From Paenibacillus dendrobii (lineage in GTDB: Bacteria > Bacillota > Bacilli > Paenibacillales > Paenibacillaceae), in assembly GCF_009807035.1 (NCBI RefSeq), contig NZ_WUBI01000001.1, forward strand, positions 2,170,001 through 2,234,000: a DNA stretch of 64,000 nt, given 5' to 3'. Both the position numbers and the translations under genes were made by a program. Under the pieces are notes generated by a model. The model saw only the letters and a list, made by a program, of their open reading frames with translations. It was not told the DNA's origin and did no database searches. This document shows, piece after piece, positions 17,992 through 27,250 of the stretch. How positions within the stretch are numbered: position 1 is the stretch's first letter; every line of letters starts with the position of its first letter.

Positions 17992-18108
17992 GGTTATCCG
18001 TTACCTTTCCAATCCGATTCCACTGCCGCCGCGGGCCGGGCCGTAAGCGGCAGGGAACGAATCTTGTTTATATGTCTGGATTATGCTGCCTCTAGATCAC
18101 TGCCGATG

Positions 18109-19512
18109 TTACTTTTTGAAAATAACCGAGCTTTCCTTGGCTTTCTGAATGACCGCATTGCCCTTCGTCTGGTAATCCTTGATCGCTTGGGCAGGCGACT
18201 TCTCGCCGATGTACATCGCTTGCAGCTCCGGATACAGCACTTGTCTCAGCTCGCTGTAGCCCGGTACGTTGCCCGTGAAGTTGAACAGGTTCGATGCATT
18301 CGCGTCGTAAGCGGCGAACAAAGGATATTTGTCTTTGAACTCGGCTGCTACTGAACTTCTTACCGGAATGCTGTTCTTGGACGCTTTCACAAGCTCCGGA
18401 TCGGTGGAGAAGTATTTCACGAAATCTTTTGCCACCTGAGTTTTCACGGCATCGCCCGTTTTGAATACAGATGCGCCGACCACATAAGTGAAGGAAAGCG
18501 GCGATCCGCTTGCGGATGGGATGTTGGCCAAACGGATATCGAATTTCGGTGCTTTGCCTGCTTCCATGTCTGCTTTCGAGTTATTGAACAGCACCGGATT
18601 CGTGAAGCTGATCGCGAGCTGCTGGTTTTGGAACATCGCGTTGGCATCGTTCGAAGATACGGATTCGGCACCCGGGTTCGTGTAGCCTTCGCTGTAGATT
18701 TTCTTCAGCCATTCAGCCGCTTTGACGCCGTTCGCGTCGTCCACGGTAATGTTGCCTTGATCATCAAAGAATTTGTTGCCGAACATCCGAAGATAAGCCA
18801 GGTTCCAGGTATCGCCCTGATTATTCAGCGCGTACAGCCCCATTGGGTAAGAGCCTTTCGGAAGCTTTTCTTTCAGAGTCTTCAGGATCTTGTCGTAATC
18901 GTCCATCGTCCACGTCTTGATCGCATTCTCGTCGCCTACGTAGCTTTCGAGGCCGGCAGCCTTGAACATATCGGCATTGTAAGCCAGCGTGCCCGGGTTA
19001 TGGGCGAACGGATAGAAATACACTTTGTCGCCGAAGGTTACGTTGTCCCAGTACTTCTGGTCAATATCTTTCTTCGCTGCGTCGTCGACGATATCATCAA
19101 GCGGCTCCAGCGCTCCACGATGCACGTAATCGCCCATGGCGAATACGCTTTCAAAGAAAATATCCGGAGGCGTGCCGCCATTCAGATTCACGTTCAGCAT
19201 TTCGTCGCGCTGATCGCCCGCGATCACCTGCACGTTCACTTTCACGTCATGCTTGTCGTACTGCTTCGAAAATTTATCCGCGGCATATTTGAAAAAGCTG
19301 TCATAATCCGCATTTTGCTCCGAAGCATCCATAACGCCCTTCCACTGCGGAGTCAGCCACAGGTTCAGCTCCACCTTATCTTTTTTGCCGGATGCTGTAT
19401 CCCCGCCGCTGCTTACGTCCGCATCCTTTTGACTTCCGCCAGAGCATCCTGCCAGAAGCGACATCAGGAGAACAAGCGCGGTAGTAGCCGAAAACACACG
19501 TTTTTTAAACAT
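18109..19512 (-). CDS. Sugar-binding lipoprotein of the sialic acid ABC transporter
   Basis: 467 residues. The lipoprotein signal ends in LLAGCSGG with Cys at position 23, so the protein is anchored outside the membrane. The mature part is a CUT1-type extracellular solute-binding protein (GGTPPDIFFESVFAMGDYV, AAEWLKKIYSEG, FAISFTN-like segments). It delivers sugar to the two permeases encoded next. The substrate assignment rests on the operon context. Confidence 0.87.
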   Translation of the reverse strand: MFKKRVFSATTALVLLMSLLAGCSGGSQKDADVSSGGDTASGKKDKVELNLWLTPQWKGVMDASEQNADYDSFFKYAADKFSKQYDKHDVKVNVQVIAGDQRDEMLNVNLNGGTPPDIFFESVFAMGDYVHRGALEPLDDIVDDAAKKDIDQKYWDNVTFGDKVYFYPFAHNPGTLAYNADMFKAAGLESYVGDENAIKTWTMDDYDKILKTLKEKLPKGSYPMGLYALNNQGDTWNLAYLRMFGNKFFDDQGNITVDDANGVKAAEWLKKIYSEGYTNPGAESVSSNDANAMFQNQQLAISFTNPVLFNNSKADMEAGKAPKFDIRLANIPSASGSPLSFTYVVGASVFKTGDAVKTQVAKDFVKYFSTDPELVKASKNSIPVRSSVAAEFKDKYPLFAAYDANASNLFNFTGNVPGYSELRQVLYPELQAMYIGEKSPAQAIKDYQTKGNAVIQKAKESSVIFKK

Positions 19513-19553
19513 CGAATAATGCCCCCTTTAAATCTTGTTGTGTGTAAAAGATG

Positions 19554-20021
19554 TTAAAACAGGTTCCGATTGATCTTGATGACGACCTTTCTCACTTCGG
19601 ATGGCTCCGTCTCGGTCAAGCCCGGCCGGTGAATATCCTCAGGGAGCAGAACCGTGTACATTCCCTGCGTAAGCCGGATCATGGACTCCTGTTCAAGCTC
19701 CGTGTACAAGGAATAATCCTCTTCCGGATTGCTCTCAGACGGTGCCGTCTGTTCATTCTGCAGCTGCCAGCCGATCAGCTCCTCTCCCTCAATCACGTAG
19801 TGAATATCGAGAAAGCATTCATGTTTCTCTGCGGACTGCATCGAAGCCGGTTTGGTTTGGATCCTCGAAATGATGGCAAACATATCTTGTCCCCAAATGG
19901 AATATTTCCCTTCTTCGAGAAGCCCAAAATCTGTGTCTTGCAGAAAATCTACCGCCTTGCGCAGCACCGGATGTACACACTCCCGCTGCGCTGCCCAATG
20001 CTTCAAAGATCCGATGATCAT
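19554..20021 (-). CDS. YhcH/YjgK/YiaL family protein, probable sialic acid anomerase-type
   Basis: 155 residues, full length for the YhcH family (DUF386, small cupin). Conserved residues include EKHECFLDIHYVIEGEELI with the metal-binding Glu and His, FAIISRIQTKP, and LLPEDIHRPGL with the late His and Lys. The enteric relative NanQ speeds sialic acid anomerisation. Here it is the first gene of the nan operon, 41 nt before the solute-binding protein gene, matching that role. Confidence 0.85.
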   Translation of the reverse strand: MIIGSLKHWAAQRECVHPVLRKAVDFLQDTDFGLLEEGKYSIWGQDMFAIISRIQTKPASMQSAEKHECFLDIHYVIEGEELIGWQLQNEQTAPSESNPEEDYSLYTELEQESMIRLTQGMYTVLLPEDIHRPGLTETEPSEVRKVVIKINRNLF

Positions 20022-20158
20022 GCTGTGGAATTCCTCCTTACGGCTGTATTCAAGAGCCTTTCAGGACTTGCCTCTGTGTGAAAGGCTTATAGGAAAAGTA
20101 TAGCTGCGAAGAAAACGATCCAACAGGAACAAAATTATCAGCTTTATATTCAAGATTT

Positions 20159-20172
20159 TTAAAACGCTTACA
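20159..20172 (-). promoter_or_regulatory. Candidate cre (CcpA) site upstream of nan operon
   Basis: On the minus strand TGTAAGCGTTTTAA matches 12 of 14 positions of the cre consensus. It lies about 140 bp upstream of the yhcH-like gene, suitable for catabolite repression of sialic acid use. Confidence 0.5.
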
Positions 20173-20279
20173 TGAAAGTGACGCGCGCATTCACTTTTTT
20201 AGGATGGAATGTTCACTATTTTTGGATAGGTGATAAAAAACAAATCCTCCTGCGGATGCAGGAGGGTCGGATAAGTACG

Positions 20280-21482
20280 CTATGCTTTCGTTTTCTGGAA
20301 CTGGGAGCGGTATTTTTGCGGGCTCACGCCTTTCATCTTTTTGAAGATGCGCCCGAAATAATTGATGTTTTCATAGCCCACCTGCTCGGCAATCAGGTAG
20401 CTCGGCAGGCTCGTTTCCATCAGCAGGCTCGTCGCCTGATCGATGCGCATCGTGTTGATCCAGTCGGTAAAGCCCATGCCCGTCTCTTTCTTGAAAATCG
20501 TGCTCAGGTAGGTTTCGCTGATATTGATCCGTTCGGCTGCTTCCTTCAGCGAAATATCCCTGGTCAGATTGTCCTTGAGGTAAGTCAGCAGCGAATTGAT
20601 ATCTTCCCGGGATGTCAGCTGCATTCCCTGCTCCATAATGGCGGACTTTGCTTTGCTGTAAGCGGCGGGAAGCTCCTCCCATGCCGTAAGCGGTCCCTCC
20701 GTTTCGGCCCGAAGGGTAACCCCGAGCAGCATCTGCGCGGAGCTCACCAACCCGCTAATCTGCCTTCCCAAATCCGGCAGCTGTTCTTCAGGCACCGCCA
20801 GCAGCGCAGCGATGTTGCGGTTGTCGAGTGCAAGGGGATGGCTGTCCAGCAGCGCTTCCAGCTCGGTTTGGACCAGATGCCCCAGCAGCTTCATGGCGGA
20901 AGTTTCCGGACCGCCGTCGCGCGTATGAAGCACGTGCAGCATCAACAACATGCCGTGCGGCCGCAACTGCAGACCCGCAGGCACGGCGGCATCCGCCGGG
21001 TTCCCTGCCAGAAAGCTGCGGACACATTCCGTTACTGCATCCGAGCGCGTATCCCGACTCTCGGCGCCCTGAACTTCTTCCGGCTGTACCGTCTTGCTGC
21101 CGCGCCCGATTTTGCCCGCGGATTCCACCAAGATGTTCAGCAGCTCATCCGGCTTCATAGATGTTTTCAGCATGTAGTCCTCGACGCCGAGCTTCATCGC
21201 GCTGCGTACGTAATCGAACTCGTTATGGCTGCTCAGCACGATGATCAGCATGCTCGGGTATTTGGCCCTCACCTGTTCGATCAGCTGCAATCCGTTCATC
21301 CGCGGCATCACGATATCCGTGAGCAGAATGTCGGGAACGTTCTGCTCCATCAGCTCCAGCGCCTTTTCCCCGTCCGGAGCGTCCCCGATAAATTCGAATT
21401 CATGCTTATCCCAATCGATCAACGATTTGATTCCTAAACGTACCAGCAGTTCATCATCAACCAGCATCACTTTTAGTGTCAT
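20280..21482 (-). CDS. YesN-like response regulator with AraC output domain
   Basis: 400 residues. The ATG at 21482 (MTLKVMLVDDE) has AAGGGGA 6 nt upstream; the TTG at 21488 is too close to that site. The receiver domain (1-120) has DDE, DILLTDIVMPRMNG with the phospho-accepting Asp, and LSSHNEFDYVRSAM. The C-terminus (about 300-400) is an AraC double helix-turn-helix with SLKEAAERINISETYLSTIF and YENINYFGRIFKKMKGVSP. It overlaps the histidine kinase gene, and the nan operon follows on the same strand, so it probably activates that operon. Confidence 0.88.
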   Translation of the reverse strand: MTLKVMLVDDELLVRLGIKSLIDWDKHEFEFIGDAPDGEKALELMEQNVPDILLTDIVMPRMNGLQLIEQVRAKYPSMLIIVLSSHNEFDYVRSAMKLGVEDYMLKTSMKPDELLNILVESAGKIGRGSKTVQPEEVQGAESRDTRSDAVTECVRSFLAGNPADAAVPAGLQLRPHGMLLMLHVLHTRDGGPETSAMKLLGHLVQTELEALLDSHPLALDNRNIAALLAVPEEQLPDLGRQISGLVSSAQMLLGVTLRAETEGPLTAWEELPAAYSKAKSAIMEQGMQLTSREDINSLLTYLKDNLTRDISLKEAAERINISETYLSTIFKKETGMGFTDWINTMRIDQATSLLMETSLPSYLIAEQVGYENINYFGRIFKKMKGVSPQKYRSQFQKTKA

Positions 21483-23259
21483 CGCCAATCCCCTTCTGAA
21501 CTTTTCTTATTGGAAGCCTGTACTCTACGGTCGTTCCTTCGTCCGGTTCGCTATCTAAACTCAGGCCATAGGCATCTCCGTATTGGAGCCTGATCCGGTC
21601 ATGAACATTTTGGACGCCGATCCGCTCCGGCAGAGGATCCATCGAGCCGGCTCCGAGCCTGCCGCGGATCTCCTCCAGCTTCTCCGGCCGAATTCCGGTG
21701 CCGTTATCCGCGACCCGGAGCACGAAATCGTCCTCGTCATGCCATGCCTGGATCGTGATCAAGCCCATACCCGTCATGTTCTGCAATCCGTGGACCAGGC
21801 AGTTCTCAATAATCGGCTGCAGCATGATATTGATGACCTCCTGATCCATCAGGTCGTCCGGGACGTCGATATTAAGGGATATTGTATCAGGATGGCTCAT
21901 TTTCATCAAAGCCATATAATTCTCGATATAATCGAGCTCCTGCCGCAGCATGATCAGGCTTCCTCCCCTGCCGATGCTTCCTTCCAGGATGCCGCCCAGG
22001 TTCGAGAGCATGTCTCCCACATCCTTGTCGTTCCGTATATACGCCATCCATTTGATATTGTTTAGCGTATTCAGCAGAAAATGGGGATTGATTTGGGCCT
22101 GGAGCGCGCGAAAGCGCATGTCTTCCTTCTGCTCGTATTCTTCCTTGACCCGTCCCAGCAGTCCGCGTATTTTTCTGACCATTTTATTGTAGGTCTCAAT
22201 CAAGGAGGCAATTTCCTGCGGACCGGTCACGGCAATGTTGGAATAGAACTCCTTGTCCTCCAGCTCCCTCATTTTTTTCCGAAGCAGCTTCAAAGGCTTG
22301 GAAATGCCGTACGCGATTGAAATCGTGATAACGGAAAAGACGATAAAAATCGCAAAGAAGATCAATATGTTCGCTTTGCGGATATCGAAAATCTCTTTAA
22401 ATACCGTGTCGTAAGGCACGATCTGAATGATCTTCCAGCCGTTGATGCGTACCGTATCGTAGTTGACGATCCACTTCTGTCCTTTTTTCTCGATGATTTG
22501 CTGCCCTCGGTCGGACTTCCATACCTTCGGCATATAAGTCTCGTTCAGCAGGCTCTGCCCGATCTCGTTCTTGTCGGGACTGGAGACGATCGTTCCACCG
22601 GCGTCTACCAGGTAGGTGTTTCCTTCAAGGCCGGTCAGGTATTTGCGGATATCCTCCTCACGCACGCTGAACACGATCATGCCCGTATTTTTGTTGGTCT
22701 GCAGCTCCGTAATCGTCTTCACCAGCGTGATGATCGGCTTCCGGTCGGCGTACATTAGCTCTTTATTGTTGAACATCCACTTGAGTTGATAAGGCTTGTC
22801 CATCATATCCTGGTACCATTTCGAATCCAGATAACCGTGGAGAAGCGGATCGAACATGTAGCTCGTGCTGATCCAGTTGCCTTCCCGGTCGAACAGCGTA
22901 ACGTACGAGTTGGAAAAATAGGAGCTGAACAGCCGGTTCAGCACGGTATCGTTCAACCGGAGCTTCTCGTACTTGCTGTAGGCATCCGGGTCCTTGAGCA
23001 GCTTCGTAATGCTTGGATTGATCGTAATATTGACGGAGGATTGCAGCATCTCTTCCAGAAACAATTGAACGTTGAAATTCACCAGGTACAGCGCATCCTG
23101 CGCGGAACGGCCGATCTTTTGCTCGATCACCTTTTCCAGAGGCTTGTCCATAAAATAGAAGGTCAAAAGAAAGGGGATAATCAAAAATACCAAAATGGAG
23201 AAAAATATTTTATTTCGGATCGAATTGAATCGGCTCCATGTTTTTTTCAGGCTTCCCAT
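21457..23259 (-). CDS. YesM-like sensor histidine kinase
   Basis: 600 residues. Membrane helices near residues 18-37 and about 295-317 enclose an extracellular Cache-type sensor domain; a HAMP region follows. The kinase core starts at FRALQAQINPHFLLNTLNNI, where the His is phosphorylated, and ends with an ATPase domain (QPIIENCLVHG, VADNGTGI). This is the His_kinase family paired with AraC-type regulators in sugar uptake loci. The gene overlaps the response regulator gene by about 26 nt. It probably senses an extracellular sugar linked to the nan transporter. Confidence 0.88.
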   Translation of the reverse strand: MGSLKKTWSRFNSIRNKIFFSILVFLIIPFLLTFYFMDKPLEKVIEQKIGRSAQDALYLVNFNVQLFLEEMLQSSVNITINPSITKLLKDPDAYSKYEKLRLNDTVLNRLFSSYFSNSYVTLFDREGNWISTSYMFDPLLHGYLDSKWYQDMMDKPYQLKWMFNNKELMYADRKPIITLVKTITELQTNKNTGMIVFSVREEDIRKYLTGLEGNTYLVDAGGTIVSSPDKNEIGQSLLNETYMPKVWKSDRGQQIIEKKGQKWIVNYDTVRINGWKIIQIVPYDTVFKEIFDIRKANILIFFAIFIVFSVITISIAYGISKPLKLLRKKMRELEDKEFYSNIAVTGPQEIASLIETYNKMVRKIRGLLGRVKEEYEQKEDMRFRALQAQINPHFLLNTLNNIKWMAYIRNDKDVGDMLSNLGGILEGSIGRGGSLIMLRQELDYIENYMALMKMSHPDTISLNIDVPDDLMDQEVINIMLQPIIENCLVHGLQNMTGMGLITIQAWHDEDDFVLRVADNGTGIRPEKLEEIRGRLGAGSMDPLPERIGVQNVHDRIRLQYGDAYGLSLDSEPDEGTTVEYRLPIRKVQKGIGDDTKSDAG

Positions 23260-23411
23260 CGTTCTCGCTCCCTTAAGCTGACTGCTGACTGACCTGGGTG
23301 AGTGTAAGCGATATCATACCAGATTTCAATTATAGGGTCAGTATATAAAATTATGCAAGTGGGCCGAAGCTTCGCCATCAGCCTCAATAACGCCCGGCAA
23401 GCGCACGGACG

Positions 23412-23441
23412 AAAAAGGACCGGAGCTCCCTCCGGTCCTTT
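23412..23441 (-). terminator. Hairpin terminator after NlpC/P60 gene
   Basis: Stem AAAGGACCGGAG / CTCCGGTCCTTT with a 4-nt loop, followed on the minus strand by a short T run. It separates the wall hydrolase gene from the two-component system. Confidence 0.85.
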
Positions 23442-23463
23442 GTTCCTGCTTTTTTATGCTGTT

Positions 23464-24303
23464 CTATTTCAGGACGCTGCCTCCATACATGAAGCGGTAC
23501 TTCCAGGAATTCGTAAAGTCGGTCACGACGACGCCTCCGGCTTTCTGGGAATACGTATGCAGGAGCTTGCCGTCTCCCAAATACAAAGCCACGTGGGTAA
23601 TACGCTGTTTCGACTTGTCGATTCCTTGGTAAGCAGAGCTGCTTGAACCTTTATAGCTCATGAAAAAGACGAGATCGCCGCGCTTTAGCTTGTCCACGCT
23701 ATAGACCGGGCTGCTGTTCGACTGAATCCACGAGCCCTGCTGGCGGGAATCGGCAGGAAGCACAAGGCTTGCGCCTTCTTTGAAGATTTGGCGAATGAAA
23801 TCGGAGCAGTCGAAGGTCGTTGTCGTATTGCGGTTGGATCCGAATTCATACGGTGTGCCCAAATATTTCATACCTGTCTTGATCACTTTCTCAATGGCTG
23901 CCGAAGCCGATTGCGCTGGTTTGGACGCCGACGAAGAGCCGTTATTCGACGAATTCGAGGACGACGAACCCGAGGATGCTTGTCCAACGCGGATATATTT
24001 ATCGGCCGTGCTGATGTATCCGGTTTTGCCGGCCGAGGTTTTGATTTTATAAAAATAAGAGGTGCTCTTCTCCAGAATTTTCACCTGCTCGCCGGCTTTC
24101 ACATAGCCGAGTACATTGCTGCTCAAGGAAGGCTTGTCTCTTAATCTTACCGATGCTTGAATGACGCCCGTTTGCGAAGCCGAAGCCGATTGTACGACAG
24201 CTTTGGAGGCTGCTGCGTGCGAGGGGGATGGAAGAATGACGGCTGCCGACACCGCTGCGGTAATCGCTAGACAGCCGAGCAGGCTTTTATTGATGTTAAT
24301 CAT
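23464..24303 (-). CDS. Secreted SH3-NlpC/P60 cell wall peptidase
   Basis: 279 residues. A signal peptide ends at SHA (about residue 30). A bacterial SH3 domain (about 45-106, SVRLRDKPSLSSNVLGYVKAG) precedes a Ser/Asn-rich linker and an NlpC/P60 catalytic domain (136-279) with Cys166 (FDCSDFI), His237 (ITHVALYLGDG) and His249. It likely cleaves peptidoglycan stem peptides outside the membrane. AAGGAGG lies 6-8 nt before the ATG. It is monocistronic, with a terminator after it. Confidence 0.9.
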   Translation of the reverse strand: MININKSLLGCLAITAAVSAAVILPSPSHAAASKAVVQSASASQTGVIQASVRLRDKPSLSSNVLGYVKAGEQVKILEKSTSYFYKIKTSAGKTGYISTADKYIRVGQASSGSSSSNSSNNGSSSASKPAQSASAAIEKVIKTGMKYLGTPYEFGSNRNTTTTFDCSDFIRQIFKEGASLVLPADSRQQGSWIQSNSSPVYSVDKLKRGDLVFFMSYKGSSSSAYQGIDKSKQRITHVALYLGDGKLLHTYSQKAGGVVVTDFTNSWKYRFMYGGSVLK

Positions 24304-24322
24304 GTAGTTCCTCCTTAAAAAA

Positions 24323-24336
24323 TTACAATTTTGTAA
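24323..24336. promoter_or_regulatory. 14-bp palindrome before NlpC/P60 gene
   Basis: TTACAATTTTGTAA is perfectly symmetric and lies just upstream of the ribosome site. Its TGTAA half-sites recall WalR-type boxes, but the arrangement is inverted rather than direct, so the protein that binds it is uncertain. Confidence 0.35.
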
Positions 24337-24552
24337 CCAAATAGATATGCCTCTGCCAAAAGCAGGATAGCTACCGTTCTATGTCCCTCATTATCTCAAA
24401 GCTGAAACATGTTTGCATAGGGCTTTTTTCGCGTAATAACACTCCAAATTATGGGTAAATGTAGGTCCTTAGTCCTTTTTCTTCCTGAAATATGGATTTG
24501 CAGGAAAAATTACTATTTTGTCATTTTTGTGTTCAATCACGCAAATGCCAAA

Positions 24553-24580
24553 ACAAGCACATCCGGTTCGATGTGCTTGT
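24553..24580 (-). terminator. Hairpin terminator after the GH43 gene
   Basis: Perfect 11-bp stem ACAAGCACATC / GATGTGCTTGT with a 6-nt loop. It ends the minus-strand arm of the pectin locus. Confidence 0.82.
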
Positions 24581-24605
24581 TGGTTGAATTGTCCTTTGCA
24601 TGCTA

Positions 24606-26201
24606 TTACTCCGTGCCCTCATAACGGAAATAGGAGAAATCAGCATGGCTTCCCTGGTATTGATTCATGTCATGGGCGGCGATCCCCACGAAGTTTCCCG
24701 TAAAACCCCCGCATAAAAAACTGATATTTTGCGTTTTATGCAGTGGCCTCCACGTCTCTTCAGCGGAACTGCGGTAATGAAATTGTGCCTTCGTTCCGTC
24801 GACGTCGACCGCCAAATGCACCGGCGCATCGTCTTCAAGCGGAATCACTTCAGGCAGCAGAACGAATTCATCCGCCGCGCAGCGCATCATTCGCAGTACC
24901 TTACCCTGCCCGTCTTCATGGCTGGTATAGGCATATACATAATTGTCTTCGTTCAAATACAGTATCAAGCCAGCCATCTGCAAATAGCTTGCGGGCGCAT
25001 ATTCCAGCGCCGTCTCTGCCCGGAATTGAATGTCCGTCTGCCGGATGGCTACGAGATGATGACGGAACAGGCTTTGCACGGACTCCCCGGCCATGATTCG
25101 CAGATGCCCCGGCCGTGCGCGGAGCGAGCACCAGTTATCGTCCGCCAGGATCCGTAGGGTATTCCAGGTCTTCTTAAGCTGTAGTCCATCGAATCTGTCC
25201 TCAAAGACGGTTACCGGGTCCGCATTCTGCACCTCCTGAATCCCTAGTGGTGCGGGCACCTCCAGCTGCGGCTCATGGCCGCCCGTAGTTAAGCGCAGCC
25301 AGCCTTCCTCATTCCAGTACACCTGCTGCAGGGCGGTTTCCCTCCCCATTATCGCGTATAACCCTTCGATGGGACGCGTGCATAAATGTGCCATATACCA
25401 TTCGCCGCCGGGCGTCTCCACCAGACTGCCGTGACCCGCGCACTGCAGCGGCAGCCCCGGATCATTCCGCGAAGTCAACATCGGATTGTGCGGGTCGACT
25501 TCATAGTCTCCCAGCAGCTCTTCCGAACGTGCGACGGTTACGGCATGGCCTGCGCCGGTTCCGCCCTCCGCCGTGATCAAATAGTAATATCCACCGCGTT
25601 TGTAAATATGGGGCGCCTCCGTCTTTTTCAGCCAGGTGCAGTCAAACAGCTTATGCGGTTTGCCGACCAGGCGCCGAAGATCCGGGTCGTATTCCTGGAT
25701 GACGATGCCGCTGGATTTGTTGCCTTCCGTAATCCGGTAATCCCACAAGGCGTTCAGCAGCCATTTGCGCCCGTCGTCATCGTGAAACAGAGAAGGGTCG
25801 AAGCCGCTGCTGTTCAAATAGACCGGTTCAGACCAAGGTCCTTCTATCGCGGGTGCCGTCATCAGGTAGTTATGATCATCCTTGAAAGGACGCTTCGTGC
25901 TTTTCACATCCGTATAGACCAGATAAAAAAGACCATCGCGGTAGCTGAGCTGCGGTGCCCAAATGCTGCAGTTTTTCGGATTTCCGCGCAAATCGACCTG
26001 GTCTGTCAGCAGATCGGTCGAGTGCTCCCAGCGGACCAAATCGCGTGACTCGTATACCCGCAGGCCCGGAAGCCATTCGAAGGAAGATACCACGATGTAA
26101 TACACGTCCTCTACACGCAGAATGCAGGGGTCCGGATTGAATCCCTTCAGTATGGGATTGCGGATGATGCCTCTTGCCGTTTCCGTCGTCGCTGCCGCCA
26201 C
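24606..26201 (-). CDS. Glycoside hydrolase family 43 (beta-xylosidase / arabinofuranosidase type), cytoplasmic
   Basis: 531 residues from GTG 26201, which has GAGG 7 nt upstream. The N-terminal five-bladed propeller carries the GH43 triad: Asp24 (FNPDPCI, general base), Asp135 (GFDPSLF, pKa modulator) and Glu195 (KKTEAPHIY, general acid). A C-terminal beta-sandwich (about 330-531) is of the type that completes the active site of XynB-like enzymes. There is no signal peptide, so it acts on imported oligosaccharides, probably xylose or arabinose side chains of pectin. Last gene of the minus-strand arm. Confidence 0.88.
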   Translation of the reverse strand: MAAATTETARGIIRNPILKGFNPDPCILRVEDVYYIVVSSFEWLPGLRVYESRDLVRWEHSTDLLTDQVDLRGNPKNCSIWAPQLSYRDGLFYLVYTDVKSTKRPFKDDHNYLMTAPAIEGPWSEPVYLNSSGFDPSLFHDDDGRKWLLNALWDYRITEGNKSSGIVIQEYDPDLRRLVGKPHKLFDCTWLKKTEAPHIYKRGGYYYLITAEGGTGAGHAVTVARSEELLGDYEVDPHNPMLTSRNDPGLPLQCAGHGSLVETPGGEWYMAHLCTRPIEGLYAIMGRETALQQVYWNEEGWLRLTTGGHEPQLEVPAPLGIQEVQNADPVTVFEDRFDGLQLKKTWNTLRILADDNWCSLRARPGHLRIMAGESVQSLFRHHLVAIRQTDIQFRAETALEYAPASYLQMAGLILYLNEDNYVYAYTSHEDGQGKVLRMMRCAADEFVLLPEVIPLEDDAPVHLAVDVDGTKAQFHYRSSAEETWRPLHKTQNISFLCGGFTGNFVGIAAHDMNQYQGSHADFSYFRYEGTE

Positions 26202-26239
26202 TTTTCATCCTCTCCTCGCCGTTTCGTTATTCCCTCTCG

Positions 26240-27205
26240 TTAATCCATGAATGCCATCCAAAAATCCGTGCCGGCGAATACGCTGCGCACATCCAGATCC
26301 TCCTTGCCCTTCTCCGCGCAAACCGCCCATGGAACGCGCTGTTCACGCACGGCCGCAGCGGTCCTGCCGTCGTATTCGCGATAGCGCACCGTGCGCCGGT
26401 TGGCTTCGTTATCCCAGTCATGCCAGCCCGCTGGATGAATATGAGCCCCCATGCGGCAGTTCACGAAATCCGTTTTGGCATGGCTGCGCCACGGACGCCC
26501 CAGGTACACGGCGGTAGCGCCAGGTTCCGCCGTTAAATAGCACTCGTTAAACACGTATCCATACGCTTCGCCGGATGGTGTCGAAGCCGCGGTGATATAT
26601 CCCGGACCCTGACCTTGACGGCAAAGGCTGCGGATTTCACAGCGGTCGAAGTAAGCCGTCGCGCCGCCGAATATATAGTCCACCGTGCCTTCGATGCGGC
26701 AGTGCTGGTACAACTGGCGATACCGGTCATGATGCCTGCGGATCGGAAGACCGCCGAAAGACGTTCCCTGCTTGGGCGCGGGAGGCAGCGGGCCGGTAAA
26801 CAACGTATCCTGATAGCCTTTGAACGTGCAATAGCGGAACACGGCTTCGTCGCAGTGCGCAGACACCGCCACGGCCTGCCCGATGTCCTCGCCCTGCCCG
26901 GCTGTGTTGGAGATCACAAGATTCTCCAGTATCAACCGGCTCCCGCCAAGGAACAGGGTCGACGTAGCGAACGTTCCGATGTCCTCGCCTCTCCCATTCT
27001 TTTCCTTGGCATACCGGTTCATGGTGATTTCTACCTGACCGATGCCGACGATGCGCAGGTTCGAACGATCGATTCGTATCGCCTCTTCATAGACGCCGGA
27101 TAATATATATAGCGATGCCGTCACATCGGAAGACTCCCGATCCAGCGCAGCCACCGCTTCCTGGATCGTTTGATAATCACAGTAAGCTTCCTTTCCCACA
27201 AGCAT
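26240..27205 (-). CDS. Pectinesterase (CE8), without signal peptide
   Basis: 321 residues from the ATG at 27205, which has AAAGGA 8 nt upstream; the open frame reaches 27223. Pectinesterase removes methyl groups from galacturonate residues. Right-handed beta-helix motifs: GQAVAV, GYQDTLF with Asp133 (general acid), VDYIFGGATAYFDRCEI with Asp176 (nucleophile), and YLGRPWR with Arg237 and Trp239. Most bacterial CE8 enzymes are secreted; this one has no signal peptide, so it must act on imported oligomers. It lies 45 bp downstream of the alpha/beta hydrolase gene. Confidence 0.9.
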   Translation of the reverse strand: MLVGKEAYCDYQTIQEAVAALDRESSDVTASLYILSGVYEEAIRIDRSNLRIVGIGQVEITMNRYAKEKNGRGEDIGTFATSTLFLGGSRLILENLVISNTAGQGEDIGQAVAVSAHCDEAVFRYCTFKGYQDTLFTGPLPPAPKQGTSFGGLPIRRHHDRYRQLYQHCRIEGTVDYIFGGATAYFDRCEIRSLCRQGQGPGYITAASTPSGEAYGYVFNECYLTAEPGATAVYLGRPWRSHAKTDFVNCRMGAHIHPAGWHDWDNEANRRTVRYREYDGRTAAAVREQRVPWAVCAEKGKEDLDVRSVFAGTDFWMAFMD

Positions 27206-27250
27206 AGCCCGGTTCCTTTCCATTGCCCGTTCACTTCTTCCATTCGGAAT

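Larger units (their letters stand above)
24304..24605 (-). other. Intergenic leader of the NlpC/P60 gene; no gene seen
   Basis: This 302-bp gap contains the GH43 terminator (24553-24580), a palindrome TTACAA-TT-TTGTAA at 24323-24336 about 20 nt before the NlpC/P60 start, and a G/C-richer stretch (about 24340-24430) with short complementary segments such as CTGC/GCAG and CTATG/CATAG. The last stretch might form a structured 5' leader. I compared it by eye with c-di-GMP and c-di-AMP riboswitch cores and could not match either. Confidence 0.4.

Noticed and set aside
20172..21437. Plus-strand frame of 421 codons opposite the response regulator
   Set aside because: Composition is His/Arg/Gln-rich antisense reading; the opposite strand encodes clear receiver and AraC domains.
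24340..24430. c-di-GMP or c-di-AMP riboswitch before the NlpC/P60 gene
   Set aside because: GCAAAC and GGTAGC fragments are present, but the conserved cores and order of neither class are met.
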